NCBI GenBank assembly: GCA_964020155.1
Contig: OZ026561.1
Span: 5,014,369-5,078,368, forward strand
DNA from: Chondrilla cf. caribensis
Lineage: Eukaryota; Porifera; Demospongiae; Chondrillida; Chondrillidae
Length of the DNA stretch: 64,000 nt
Direction: 5' to 3'
This document shows, in pieces, positions 23,584-33,318 of this stretch (within the stretch, counting starts at the first letter, position 1; each line of letters opens with the position of its first letter). The notes under the pieces are model-generated. The model ran no database searches, was not told where the DNA came from, and saw only the letters and a list, made by a program, of their open reading frames with translations. A program made the translations under genes and the position numbers.

Positions 23584-24426
23584 TTACAGTAATAGTTCGT
23601 GCTTTACAAATTGATCCATTAGGAATTCATAAATAGCATTTGTGATGCCCCACGACATCATGGAGCGGGTGTAGTTCAGGTGTACCCCACGAAATAGTTT
23701 ACGAAACTTTCTTTTGCGCTGTTCAAACACTACCATAAAACTCGTCTTCACACCCACAAACTCTCCTCCAAGCGTAGCCTGCATGTGGTTCTTGACTGTG
23801 TTGAGGGGATAGAAGAAGGTACTTAGAAGGGCACCCAAACCTGCTCCACTGATGAAGTCACCTACTGAACTACCCAACTGAGTATTAGTGTAAGGTAAAC
23901 AGTTCTTTAGAGGTTGACGAAAGCCAAAGAAGAGAATGTTACTTGGTCCATTCCTCAGGAGAACAGCAGAAAGACCTCTGTAGTACTCTTTGATGCCATA
24001 GTCCTTCATCACTCGAAAGGCGTGAGTTGTGTTAGTGATACTGTTGTGGTACCTTGGGACTTGCAGAAGTACTTGTGTACGCTCAAACGGTAGTAAAATG
24101 GCTTCCATTGTACCTGCTGCCATAGCAGAGAATACGTGCCTGACTATAAATGGATGCGAGGGAAAGTGCTTGTGGTAGAACTCCATATATTGAGAATATG
24201 CACCAAACATTAGAGATACAGAGAGAGTTCTGGAGATCAGCGGGGGACCTAAACCTCTGTACAAGTAGTAGATTCCCTCCTCGCGTACTTGTTTTAGAGC
24301 CTTGTGCATCCGAATTCCTTGGAGTTGTTGCCTAAACATCACTTTGTACATCGGAAATGTTATCATTATATTAACAAACGAAGAAACCGCTCCACAAAAG
24401 TACTCTTTACCGTGATTGTGCGCCAT
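23584..24426 (-). CDS. SLC25A51: Mitochondrial NAD+ carrier, SLC25A51/52-like
   Basis: SLC25A51 (formerly MCART1) imports NAD+ across the inner mitochondrial membrane. One uninterrupted exon encodes 280 residues from ATG 24426, near the usual ~297 (shorter N-terminus). Three mitochondrial-carrier repeats are visible through their signature motifs: FPMYKVMFRQQ (~25), LPFERTQVLLQ (~115) and YPLNTVKNHMQ (~215). Family-specific landmarks match SLC25A51 rather than other carriers: the N-terminal CGAVSSFVNIMITFP, KEYYRGLSAVLLRNGPSNILFFG, FRGVHLNYTRSMMSWGI and NAIYEFL. The first repeat lacks the canonical acidic residue (PMYKV in place of PxDxxK), as in this family. Same-strand SPEF1 ends only 55 bp upstream. 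Confidence 0.95.
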   Translation of the reverse strand: MAHNHGKEYFCGAVSSFVNIMITFPMYKVMFRQQLQGIRMHKALKQVREEGIYYLYRGLGPPLISRTLSVSLMFGAYSQYMEFYHKHFPSHPFIVRHVFSAMAAGTMEAILLPFERTQVLLQVPRYHNSITNTTHAFRVMKDYGIKEYYRGLSAVLLRNGPSNILFFGFRQPLKNCLPYTNTQLGSSVGDFISGAGLGALLSTFFYPLNTVKNHMQATLGGEFVGVKTSFMVVFEQRKRKFRKLFRGVHLNYTRSMMSWGITNAIYEFLMDQFVKHELLL

Positions 24427-24481
24427 TTTGTAGATAGACGTCAATCGCACAGTAACGGAAACATAACGAGCAGATGTAAAT

Positions 24482-26065
24482 TCAATATTTTCTGTATTTA
24501 GAATGATGTTGTGTCATAGAAACCGATTTTAATTGCTTCGTAAGGTCTTCTATTTTCATATCCTTTATTTCCAGTAAATGTTCAAGTCTGTGTATCTTCA
24601 TCTGCAATAGTTGGATGGCTTCCTGTGATTCCATTATGATCTGATCCTTCTCTGCTAATTCCATTCTTCTACTAGCTGTGTTGTTGTTGTGAACAGTTGT
24701 GGTCTGCTTGGACCACTTTCTTTGACTTCTGTGATCAACATTAGATCAAATGTTGAGGAGTAAATTATTTGCAAGTATTTGTGGACTGCATGTACACTAC
24801 CTATGGACTACATGCAAGGACCTGATGTGACACGTTAACTCACAGTACACTACCTATGAACTACGTACAAGGACCTGATGTGACACGTTAACTCACAGTA
24901 CACTACCTATGAACTACATGCAAGGACCTGATGTGACACGTTAACTCACAGTACACTACCTATGAACTACATGCAAGGACCTGATGTGACACGTTAACTC
25001 ACAGTACACTACCTATGAACTACATGCAAGGACCTGATGTGACACGTTAACTCACAGCAAAGTGGAAATGGTGCTAGAGTCTTTAGAGTGGGCATGAGGG
25101 GCTGAACTGCTTTGCGAAGTTCTCACTATTGGCGGTAGGGACAGTGGAGTACAATCTTTGTGGGATGGATGCTTCCTGTTTGGCAGTGGTAGTCTGCTCG
25201 AGTTGTCCAGATGTCTAACATCAGCAGGAGGAGGGTGTCGCGTGCTGTCCATTTTTACATCAATGTGCTGTCTTTGATGTCCAGGTTTGGTGTGATGATA
25301 ATGGCTGTCATAGCGGTTGTAATTGATGTCTAGTGGCTTTAAGAAGGCTGCTTCCATACGTTCAAGGTCACTTGGTGGCCCATCTTGATACTTGCCGGAA
25401 TTATATGAATTACATTCTTCTAGCACAGTGTCCTTGTTCCTAGCTTCCACTCCTTCAACCTGAGGGGCATAGCACACTTGGTGACACTTGATATTCCCAC
25501 AACATGGTACATATCATACATGAGACATTTCACCTTTCTCCTGATCATTGATAGAACATGCTCTATCACTCCCTGCTTGTTGGACACAATCCCATCAATA
25601 AGCTCTTCTGGTAATGTCAAATCAATCTTGGATAAGATTTTCCCTGAGCAAAGTGAGATACATCACACATATAAGTAATAATCAACCACTACACGAAGAA
25701 ACGTTCAAATGATCAAATGTATACATGATCACGTACTATTCAATGTATGCCAGTTATCCAATTTCTGCGACTTTGAATTGGCAGGGGTGTAGTTGTGCAG
25801 TTCCACTACACGGGGATAGAAGTGAGCCAGAACTTCAGCTGCCAAAACTGACGGAAAAGTTCATGTGATTGAAACACAATTACTCAGTTACAAACGTTAC
25901 AATATCACCTCCATCACTGAAATCTCTAGTGATATTCTTTTTGGGCCTAGAAAGAGGAATTTCGTCGATCCACGTATACAAGTCCTGAAGGTCAGCTTCT
26001 GTCTCCATTTTCTCGTCATCTGCTACCATGGAAACGCACCAATGAATATCATTATTAGCGGCCAT
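24482..26065 (-). CDS. SPEF1: Sperm flagellar protein 1 (SPEF1/CLAMP), CH domain and coiled coil
   Basis: SPEF1 bundles and stabilises microtubules, notably in the central apparatus of motile cilia. Five exons join in phase (26065-25909, 25847-25737, 25643-25534, 25459-25056, 24728-24482) for 342 residues. The N-terminal calponin-homology domain spans ~25-125 with the family motif WIDEIPLSRPKKNITRDFSDG, then LAHFYPRVVELHNYTPANS and KLDNWHTLN. A low-complexity Ser/Pro/His linker (~145-270) follows. The C-terminal coiled coil ends the protein (ELAEKDQIIMESQEAIQLLQ; HRLEHLLEIKDMKIEDLTKQ), closely like the SPEF1 tail. ATG 26065 is chosen; ATG 26029 is a possible alternative matching the family length better. 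The gene is head-to-head with SDF2 (36 bp between starts). Intron 4 holds a minisatellite that repeats its own 5' splice site. Confidence 0.94.
24785..25056. repeat. 53-bp minisatellite in SPEF1 intron 4
   Basis: Five tandem copies of a 53-bp unit (landmarks ACCTGATGTGACACG, TTAACTCACAG, ACTACCTATGAACTAC). The unit nearest exon 4 includes the true donor CT/GTGAGTTAAC, so the donor sequence recurs in each of the other units. Confidence 0.95.
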
Positions 26066-26101
26066 TATCCTCACCGACGTCTACTAGCCCCTTCGGAGGA
26101 A
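26066..26101. promoter_or_regulatory. 36-bp gap between SPEF1 and SDF2 start codons
   Basis: Too short to hold two separate promoters and 5' UTRs. The transcripts must overlap antisense at their 5' ends, or one gene uses a more internal start. Confidence 0.55.
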
Positions 26102-27550
26102 ATGGGTTTATGGAGTTGTCTAGTTTTCATGTGTGTCTTACAACCTCTATTAGTCCACTGTTCAAATAGCCTCGTCACTTGTGGGTCTGCGTTGAAACTT
26201 CAACATGTGAAGACGAACGTTCGGCTACACTCTCACGAAGTGAACTATGGCAGTGGAAGTGGTCAACAGGTAGGTATACCGCAAGCTTTACTAGTTTATT
26301 GTTTGTATGTGGTTGGTTCGTTTCATCACATTCTACCATCAGTCTGTTACAGGCATCAGTAATTCTGACGATGTGAACAGTTATTGGCTAGTTGGTGGGA
26401 AACACGGGGAACGTTGTCAACGAGGGTTAGTTGTACCATAGACCCTATGGTTGTACCTCCCACAGACTGTGGGGATATCTGGATATGGACATGTACCTAT
26501 GTACCCAGGATCATGTGGCACATTATCCATTACTTCCCATTAGAGAACCCATTAAATGTGGGGACACCATTTCCTTACAGCATGTTCAGACGCACAAGAA
26601 CTTGCACAGTCATTTATTCAGTTCTCCACTTTCGCACAATCAAGAAGTCAGTGCCTTTGATGGTAAAGACAGTGGAGATGATTGGATAGTCGACTGCTCA
26701 ACTGACTACTGGAGAAGAGAAGAGGATGTTAAATTCAAGCACGAATCAACTGGAGTGTGAGCATCACATTCTGTTGGATGTCTGTGTGACTGGTGTTCTT
26801 TGATCACTGTGGTAGTAGCAATGTAGGACAGTTTGTTTCAGATGAGGCCCTTTCAGCCTGAACTAGAGCAAGTATCCCTGAAGTACCACATGCCAAAAGA
26901 AGGATAAGAATTGTGAAGTAACACTATACCACACCGTGATTGTCCGCACTGTCATAGTAGGGGAACGCTGTGGTGTGGTATCAACGCCTATAGCTAGACA
27001 AATCCTAGCAGATTGCAATCAATGACTATATTGCATAACTGATGTGCTTATTGCCATTCCATTCTATGACCTTTTTGACGTCATACTATTAGAGGTGTTG
27101 CATGGTAGTACTTTGAATGAAGCTATTTTTACCTCTAGAGTCGACACAAATTGGTAATTCAAAACTTCCTTGGAACCAGCCCCCTGACTTCCCGGAGTGC
27201 ATGGGTGGTATGTAGAGGGGAACCCCCTCTTGGGAAAGTCCTGGATTCACTCCTATGTGGTCAAACTGTCTTGGTAGGGTTAGAATTAGCCTAACCCTAC
27301 CCCACAGCTACTTAGTACATTAGATTATGTGTGCATAATTTGTATAGATATCTACAGAGCAGTGGACATCAATATGGCCGCCCCATAGCAGGGCAGAAGG
27401 AGATATCAGGGACGAAATACCCGAACCAAGATGCGCTATGGAAGGCTTTGGTTGGTTCCTGTACTTACTTTCAGGAGTAACCTGTCTTATGTCTACGTTC
27501 TGTGTTTACAGGAGGGTGTCTACCTGCAACCATCCAACAAGAATATTTAG
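26102..27550 (+). CDS. SDF2: Stromal cell-derived factor 2 (SDF2/SDF2L1), secretory-pathway MIR protein
   Basis: SDF2-type proteins act in the ER lumen with Hsp40/BiP in chaperoning, and have three MIR motifs. Five exons join in phase: 26102-26269, 26343-26425, 26544-26756, 27348-27450 and 27512-27550, giving 201 residues (human SDF2 ~211). A signal peptide (MGLWSCLVFMCVLQPLLVHC) is followed by VTCGSALKLQH, NVRLHSHEVNYGSGSGQQ, EPIKCGDTISLQHV, LHSHLFSSPLSHNQEVSAF, VKFKHESTGVYLQSSG and HQYGRPIAGQKE, then EGVYLQPS near the end. The exon 3-4 junction is set by phase: the acceptor TTTGTATAG gives VYLQ, whereas the nearer CTACAG would break the frame. The C-terminus (NKNI) lacks an HDEL-type retention signal, as in SDF2 rather than SDF2L1. 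Confidence 0.93.
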
Positions 27551-28076
27551 TGTGTAATCCATTCCAGAATCATAGGGGACATTTCCAGTGTTAATTTCAC
27601 TCGTGGTGGTATCATTATGTGAAGTACTTATGTGCAAAATACTTATTGTGCAAAATACATAGATAGATAGATAGATAATTATTATTATAGTGCCACATGT
27701 CAACATTACAGACACTAGGACATATCGTCCAATGAAGCACTTACAGACCAACAAAAACTATTCATAAGCAAAAAAACATGATCAGGAACAAAATCTGTCA
27801 GTCCACATAGTATAGATCTTCTTCATAATTGCTGGACTTGGACATGCAGCAGTCAGAATCAATACAACTTTAGCTTCATCATTCAAGGTTGGGGAATCAG
27901 TATAATGCTCCATGTTGTGCTGTCATTATAGTATTTTAGCTAACGTGCAAAACTAATGGCCTATCAATCAAACATAGTGCTCATGAATAACTGCTTGTCA
28001 GGTGTGCCAGGAATGTTACTAGCTATGATTGTTGCAGTGGAATGATACAATCGAAAATATAATAGTATAATGACAA
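27551..28076. other. Convergent 3' intergenic region between SDF2 and STMP1
   Basis: AT-rich, with a short (TAGA)n tract near 27660. No supported coding exon or structured RNA; expected to carry both 3' UTRs. Confidence 0.6.
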
Positions 28077-28461
28077 CTATTTGGATTTGGTCTTGTTGGT
28101 ATCTGCTTCGCTAGTGTCTTTGGGAGTTTCATAAGAACTCAGAGTTCTCTGGAAACGTTCGTATAAGTTAGTTAAGCTCGGCACCTTCAAGTAAAAGAAG
28201 AAGCTGAATTAAGCAACAGTAATAAAGATGTTTAAAGTCCACTGAATACATGGCAAAGGGACTATATAACCGTAGTAGACGTCAACAAACGTACATCATA
28301 AGTTTGTGCCAGATAAACGCCGTACACATTCCCGACCACTAGACCTACCTGAGAAAATCGAGGAAAAGGTAGTAATAAACCAATATTATCGACATCTACG
28401 TATCAACACGAGCATTAATCCTATCCCTACTTACTAAGAGAGGACCCAATTTTGACGTCAT
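28077..28461 (-). CDS. STMP1: Short transmembrane mitochondrial protein 1 (STMP1) micropeptide, 62 residues
   Basis: Three tiny exons join in phase: 28461-28435 (nine codons, ending at GTAAGT), 28348-28295 (18 codons) and 28184-28077 (35 codons plus stop). The protein begins MTSKLGPLL and continues VGLVVGNVYGVYLAQTYDVP, then a helical tail (LTNLYERFQRTLSSYE) and a Lys/Thr-rich end. This matches the vertebrate micropeptide STMP1 (47 residues), whose core is a single membrane helix with GNVxGxYLAQxYDIP. STMP1 sits in the mitochondrial inner membrane and is linked to respiratory-chain function. The N-terminal single membrane segment and short charged tail fit. All exons are below usual gene-finder limits. 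The gene sits ~100 bp from the first satellite monomers. Confidence 0.87.
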
Positions 28462-28564
28462 CCTATCTTTCCAGTTCTATCGCGATACGTAGTATAGAGA
28501 GTCTATGGTCTCACGGAGTCAGAAAATAAATTAAATGGCGATTGCTGAGCTAAGCTGAGCCCTA

Positions 28565-29396
28565 GACACACTCCTGGCACTAGCACGGTCCTTCTGATAA
28601 CAAAAATGATGCATTTTGTTGTCGACCTAAAATTCTCCCCAGTGCCACATATAATAAAATGTATATACTTTTGCATGTGCATTCATATATGTGTGTAATA
28701 CACCTTGTGGTGATCAGCTAAGCAATTTGAGATTTCTTTGCTGGTCACCAAGGGCTACCTAGTGTCCATGCCTAACTCACCAACACAATTTCGGAAGCAT
28801 TCAGATTGTCCTGAGTGCGCTATAAGCCTCATGGTGACAAGCAAAAATGTCAATTTTTTGAGTTGTCACCACGGCCTCTCCTGTGTGCACGTGATGCATC
28901 ATAGCTCAAATCCGAATACACAGACACACTCCTGGACCTAGTAGCTACCTTCTCATAGCAAAAAAGATGCATTTTGATGTCGACCAAAAATTCTCCCCAG
29001 TGCCCATATGCCACATATAATAAATTTAAAAAAGTATATACTTTTGCATGTGCATTCATATATGTGTGTAATACACCTTGTGGTGATCAGCTAAGCAATT
29101 TGAGATTTCTTTGCTGGTCACCAAGGGCTACCTAGTGTCCATGCCTAACTCACAAACACAATTTGGGAAAAATTGAGATTGTCCTGAGTGAGCTATAAGC
29201 CTCGTGGTGACAAGCAAAAAAATGTCAATTTTTTAGTTGTCACCACGACCTCTCCTGTGTGCACGTGATGCAGCATAGCTCAAATCCGAATGCACAGACA
29301 CACTCCTGGACCTAGTACAGTCCTTCTGATAACAAGAAAGATGCATTTTGATGTCGACCAAAAATTCTCCCCAGTGCCCATATGCCACATATAATC
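28565..29396. repeat. Diverged satellite monomers at the gene/repeat boundary (~2.4 copies)
   Basis: Same family as the main array: landmarks GGTCACCAAGGGCTACC at ~28742 and ~29113, GTGATGCATCATAGCTC, GACACACTCCTGG and GCATTTTGATGTCGACC. The spacing is ~371 bp rather than 347, and sequence divergence is higher. The block starts ~100 bp upstream of STMP1 and ends abruptly at the first copy of the cysteine-synthase 3' segment. Confidence 0.9.
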
Positions 29397-29672
29397 AAAG
29401 GTCAGCAGTGTCCACTGAAGTAGTCGCATTGTTGTGAACATATTTTTAACTCTCCAGAGGTACTTCTCCAAACTGTTTAGTAGGACAGTATTGAAGGACC
29501 GAGGTGAGAGGGTCACTAGGTGCATACCTGTAGCTGGTATGTAAAATGTGATTGCTCTGCTCTTGCCTTCCTGCAGGTCTTCTCCAAACACTTCCAGAGA
29601 AATATCACAGTTGTTTGCATTGACAGTAATAAGAATTGAGAACATTTGAATTTACCATTCTACTTATTAATA

Positions 29673-30274
29673 AAGGGTGTAATAGGTCATCTAAATTACA
29701 GTATTGGGCTGGGGTGTGTGGTGATTTAGGTTATAAGGAATGGCAGGATGGAGGAGTTGTTAATATTTTAAATAAAAACCAAAGGCAGAACTTAGAAGTG
29801 GTTGCCCCAAGTTAGAGGTGGAGACAGGAAGATGGCAAAAGAAGGAGAGAGGGGAAAGGTTGTGTTCGTTGTGCCACAAGGCAGTAGGAGACGTTAGCCA
29901 CTTCGGTTCCTCAGTGAGTGTGAGGCATTGGATGTGGAGAGAAAGGCTTTAAGAGCTACCCTAAAGGATGTCACAGATGAGAACTTTGCAATAGAAGTGC
30001 TGAATTCAATCAAAGATAATGATGTGGTCAAGCGAGTGATTGCTATATGGAGATTGCAGGAAGATTTGTTGGTTTAGCCACCTTTTAACTGTAGATTTCG
30101 ATGTACCTGCTACTTTCTTATGTCACTCTCTTGGAGTTTGTCCTCGTTATTTAATTTAATTTTTATCTGAGTGGTTATCTATGTATGTACGTTTACTTTT
30201 ATATGTGTAGTGCTGTTTTGGGGAAACCCTACCAAAGCACTGTAATATCTAATAATAAAATAATAATAATAAAA
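29673..30274 (+). mobile_element. 5'-truncated non-LTR (LINE) retrotransposon fragment with a (TAA)n tail
   Basis: Present only in R1: the bases on either side are contiguous in R2-R4. The insert ends in TAATAATAATAAA, a tail typical of some non-LTR clades such as the I clade. Around 29860-30075 it encodes a broken C-terminal reverse-transcriptase-like tail: CVRC, then HF, then (after a one- or two-base frame shift) FLSECEALDVERKAL and a stop after RLQEDLLV. The CxxC...H...C layout is typical of LINE ORF2 ends. No reverse-transcriptase core remains, so it is inactive. Family assignment is inference. Confidence 0.55.
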
Positions 30275-30966
30275 TGCAAAAAGTTGATTCAGTCATATTA
30301 TTCCACAGTTGAAATTGTTGCAAACATACATAAGTGTTCCAAACTGATAAAGGTGACTGACATACTTTCATTTTGAAACCTTTTGGCTTTGTAAAACGTC
30401 AAATTCAACTACATGTGGGACAATCAGCATCTTGATTTTAACGCCTTAACATCAATACAGGACCCACCCCTTTCACACATTTACAGGAAATACCCATTCC
30501 CTCTGTTCTAATCGACTGTCACTTAGGTTAAGTTGGGTATACTTATTTAGGCCATAGATACTCCTTATTGACAATGAAAATAAACGCATAATTACATAAT
30601 AAATATTAGTTAAAACGGTAGTACGTGGGTGGAGCAATAGCTTTCACTCTTTCCAACCTTATGTCGTCCATAATTTGTTCAAGTATCAAAATACTGTATT
30701 ATAATGGTCACATTAATGAACTGAAGAAACTGTTGGATTTGTAATTAATAAAAAAGTCACCCACTCAGGGTCAAAGACACCTATATATGTAGAGCTTTAC
30801 AGGGACTTTCCACAGAGACTGTGTACTTGCGTCATTCCACGAATGCAGAAGACACTATTCTAGCTGGGAGGTCAGCCGCGAGTCCCAAAGCTCCCCCCTA
30901 CGGTTCTTTGTAGAGAGTATGCGACTGACCACCAGGAAGTGAGCTATTTTTTTTCAGAGAAAAAAA

Positions 30967-31039
30967 CCGTCCTTTCGAGGATTCGAACCCGCGACCTGGA
31001 GCCTAGAGTCGTGTCACCTGACCACCCCGCCACCGTGAC
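30967..31039 (-). ncRNA. tRNA-Leu-like Pol III element (copy 1)
   Basis: Read on the minus strand it has an A-box-like GGTGGCGGGGTGG, an anticodon-arm-like CTCTAGGCTCCAG resembling tRNA-Leu(TAG), a perfect B box GGTTCGAATCC and, just after the element, seven T residues that could terminate Pol III. The acceptor ends do not pair and the long variable arm of tRNA-Leu is absent, so it is a tRNA-derived element or pseudogene, not a working tRNA. Confidence 0.65.
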
Positions 31040-31438
31040 TTATCTATTTTATTATTATTATCTGCGCTATTTAAAGTTGCCCTCAATGTTCAATTCGAAA
31101 AATAGGCCACCCCCAGGCACTCGAATCACTTGATCGTCTCTAATAGGTTTAGAAGAACCTTCGGTGAAGATTTAAAGTTAGTTGAAGTCTTTGCGCTCAA
31201 ATTCTAGCCCAAAACCTAATTGTCGGCGTTTTGAAATCGGCCATTTTGTTCGCACAATAGAAATAATATAAATTCACTGTAGTAGTTACGCGTAGGAATG
31301 CATATTATATGATGTTGCAGTATTTCCTAAATTCGAATATACTCGAAGATGGTGGAGCTACGTAGTTCGTAGCTACGGCAAAGGAGCTTTACGAAGTCTT
31401 CTGTTTCTGTTTCGTACTATAAAACCCGAGGGTATGTA

Positions 31439-32574
31439 AAGTTTGTGGATTGTTTTAAAGAATTGGTTGGCAAGTGAGGGTGCTTTGAGTATCCAAGTGT
31501 TTTCTGGCTGAAATTTATGGATGCCTTTTCATATCCTGTAGTACTCCTTTAGTGAGGTTAAAGGGTGTGAGCGAAGAGACATCATGTAATATTCTTGTTA
31601 AGGCGGAGCAGCTAAACCCTGGTGGTTCCGTTAAGGACAGGGCCGCTCTGTACCTCATCAAGGACGCTGAAGAAAGAGGTCAGAAACATTGACCGAAGTT
31701 TGAACCATGCAGTATTATTGTTCCAAAATTAATTGGATAGGTTTGGTGAGGCCTGGTGGGACCATAGTGGAAGGGACAGCAGGCAACACAGGTCTGGTTT
31801 GTTATGCGTTCGTTTTCTTGTATTGTCGACGCTAGGGTTATATGTTGTTACATATCTCAAACCGATCTTCTGCTGTGCATAGGAATTGGTTTGGCACATC
31901 TATGCAATGCTATTGGCTATCAATGTGTGATTTTTATGCCAGACACACAATCTCAGGTTCGTCAACATCACTGGGTTATGACTCCTTTGTGGCTGAGTGC
32001 ATTGTTTAATGTATACAGGAAAAAAAAATAGATGCTCTACGTGTCCCAGGAGCAGACGTTAGACCAGTACCAGCTGTCCCTTATGATAACCCAGAAAACT
32101 ACAACCACATGGTTAGTGAATTTGTTAATATGAGTAGTATAATCTCTGAATATGATGTCTTGATGTCAAAGTATACTACTCTATGCAGGCCAAAAGATTT
32201 GCAAGTTCTCTTTCAAATGCAGTTTGGACCAATCAGTTTGACAATACAGCTAACAGTCTAGTTCATTGTGAGACTACAGGCCCTGATATCTGGAGGCAAA
32301 CAAGTATGCATGTGTGTATAATGGTGTGGGCATATGTATGTGATCGTGATATTGCCATCAATTGTAGATGGCAGAGTTGATGCTGTTACTTTTGGAACAG
32401 GAACGGGTGGAACGCTTGCTGGTTTGTACTTCACATATCTACAAAGGAATTCCATATATCAAGTATCCATTGGTAGGTGTTGGTCTGTTCCTGAAAGAGA
32501 AGAATCCCCTAGTGCAAGTTGTCCTTGCTGATCCTCAGGTGAACATGACTGTGTTGTTGTGGTGTTTATGTGTG

Positions 32575-32609
<35 letters not shown>

Positions 32610-32622
32610 GTTTGTTTGTGTG

Positions 32623-32654
<32 letters not shown>

Positions 32655-33318
32655 AATGTGTAAGCAATGCATTATTTCAGGGAAGTGTACTCTACAACTA
32701 CTTTTCTCATGGTAAACTGGAAAGAACAGAAGGATCCTCAATTACTGAAGGCATTGGTCAGGGAAGAGTGACTAACAATGTATCTGGTGCTCCTATAGAT
32801 TCTGCTGTTATGATACCTGATGAAGAGGCTGTAACAATGGTGCGTGGCATAATATTAGTTGATTTGTTTATTTGTAAAGTCATGTAGTTGTCACTTCTTA
32901 GACATTTAGAATTCTCCATGAAGAAGGTTTCTTTGTGGGAGCATCATCCGGACTGAACGTTGCTGCTGCTGTTAAGGTTTGCTTAATGGTCTACACTTTG
33001 CTAGTATCATGGTAACACACACACATAATTTATAGGTTGCAAGAACAATGGGGCCTGGGAAGACCATTGTCACTTGCTTGTGTGATTCAGGACAGGTCAG
33101 CAGTGTCCACTGAAGTAGTCGCATTGTTGTGAACATATTTTTAACTCTCCGGAGGTACTTCTCCAAACTGTTTAGTAGGACAGTATTGAAGGACCGAGGT
33201 GAGAGGGTCACTAGGTGCATACCTGTTGCTGGTATGTAAAATGTGAATGCTCTGCTCTTGCCTTCCTGCAGGTCTTCACCAAACACTTCCAGAGAAATAT
33301 CACAGTTCTTTACATTGA
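31439..33318 (+). CDS. Cysteine synthase (O-acetylserine sulfhydrylase)-like gene, tandem copy 1
   Basis: Fold-type II PLP enzyme of the cysteine-synthase/CBS family. Exons in phase: an initial exon ending 31473 (FKELVGN), then 31542-31678, 31741-31791, 31883-31956, 32019-32111, 32189-32303, 32368-32421, 32477-32538, 32681-32839, 32902-32976, 33036-33095 and probably 33295-33318. Motifs are [20 protein letters not shown] (PLP lysine), [54 protein letters not shown] (phosphate loop), [23 protein letters not shown] and [14 protein letters not shown]. Exon 5 has a nine-A run that adds one lysine but keeps frame. Odd points: no ATG in frame in the first exon (an upstream exon or non-AUG start is needed), and the last exon gives a very short tail (KYHSSLH) where relatives have a longer YHSRLFN-type end. 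A (GT)n repeat fills intron 8. It may be functional or a recent pseudogene. Confidence 0.68.
32568..32654. repeat. (GT)n microsatellite in intron 8 of cysteine-synthase copy 1
   Basis: ~87 bp of GT with TTTG interruptions. The matching repeat in copy 2 is about 20 bp longer and accounts for the length difference between the two units. Confidence 0.96.

Larger units (their letters stand above)
29397..31440 (+). repeat. Inter-gene repeat segment, copy R1 (with a retroelement insertion)
   Basis: First of four copies of a ~1.44-kb segment (R1 29397-31440; R2 33096-34538; R3 36214-37656; R4 62033-63466). Each runs from the last intron and exon of a cysteine-synthase-like gene, through AT-rich spacer and a tRNA-Leu-like element, to a region ending GAGGGTATGTAAAGTTT. 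Here only the 3' end of an upstream gene copy remains, joined directly to satellite DNA. R1 is ~600 bp longer than the others because of an inserted element (29673-30274). Confidence 0.88.

Noticed and set aside
26760..27340. Apparent early truncation of SDF2 after KHESTGV.
   Set aside because: Two further exons at 27348-27450 and 27512-27550 join in phase and complete the third MIR motif and C-terminus.
30939..31133. Open frame containing IRTRDLEPRVVSPDHPATVT, repeated in all four segments.
   Set aside because: It is the antisense translation of the tRNA-like element, a common spurious prediction.
32972..33286. Minus-strand 104-codon frame starting [16 protein letters not shown], repeated at 36090-36404.
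   Set aside because: It overlaps exons of the plus-strand cysteine-synthase gene and its last intron, and has no family similarity.
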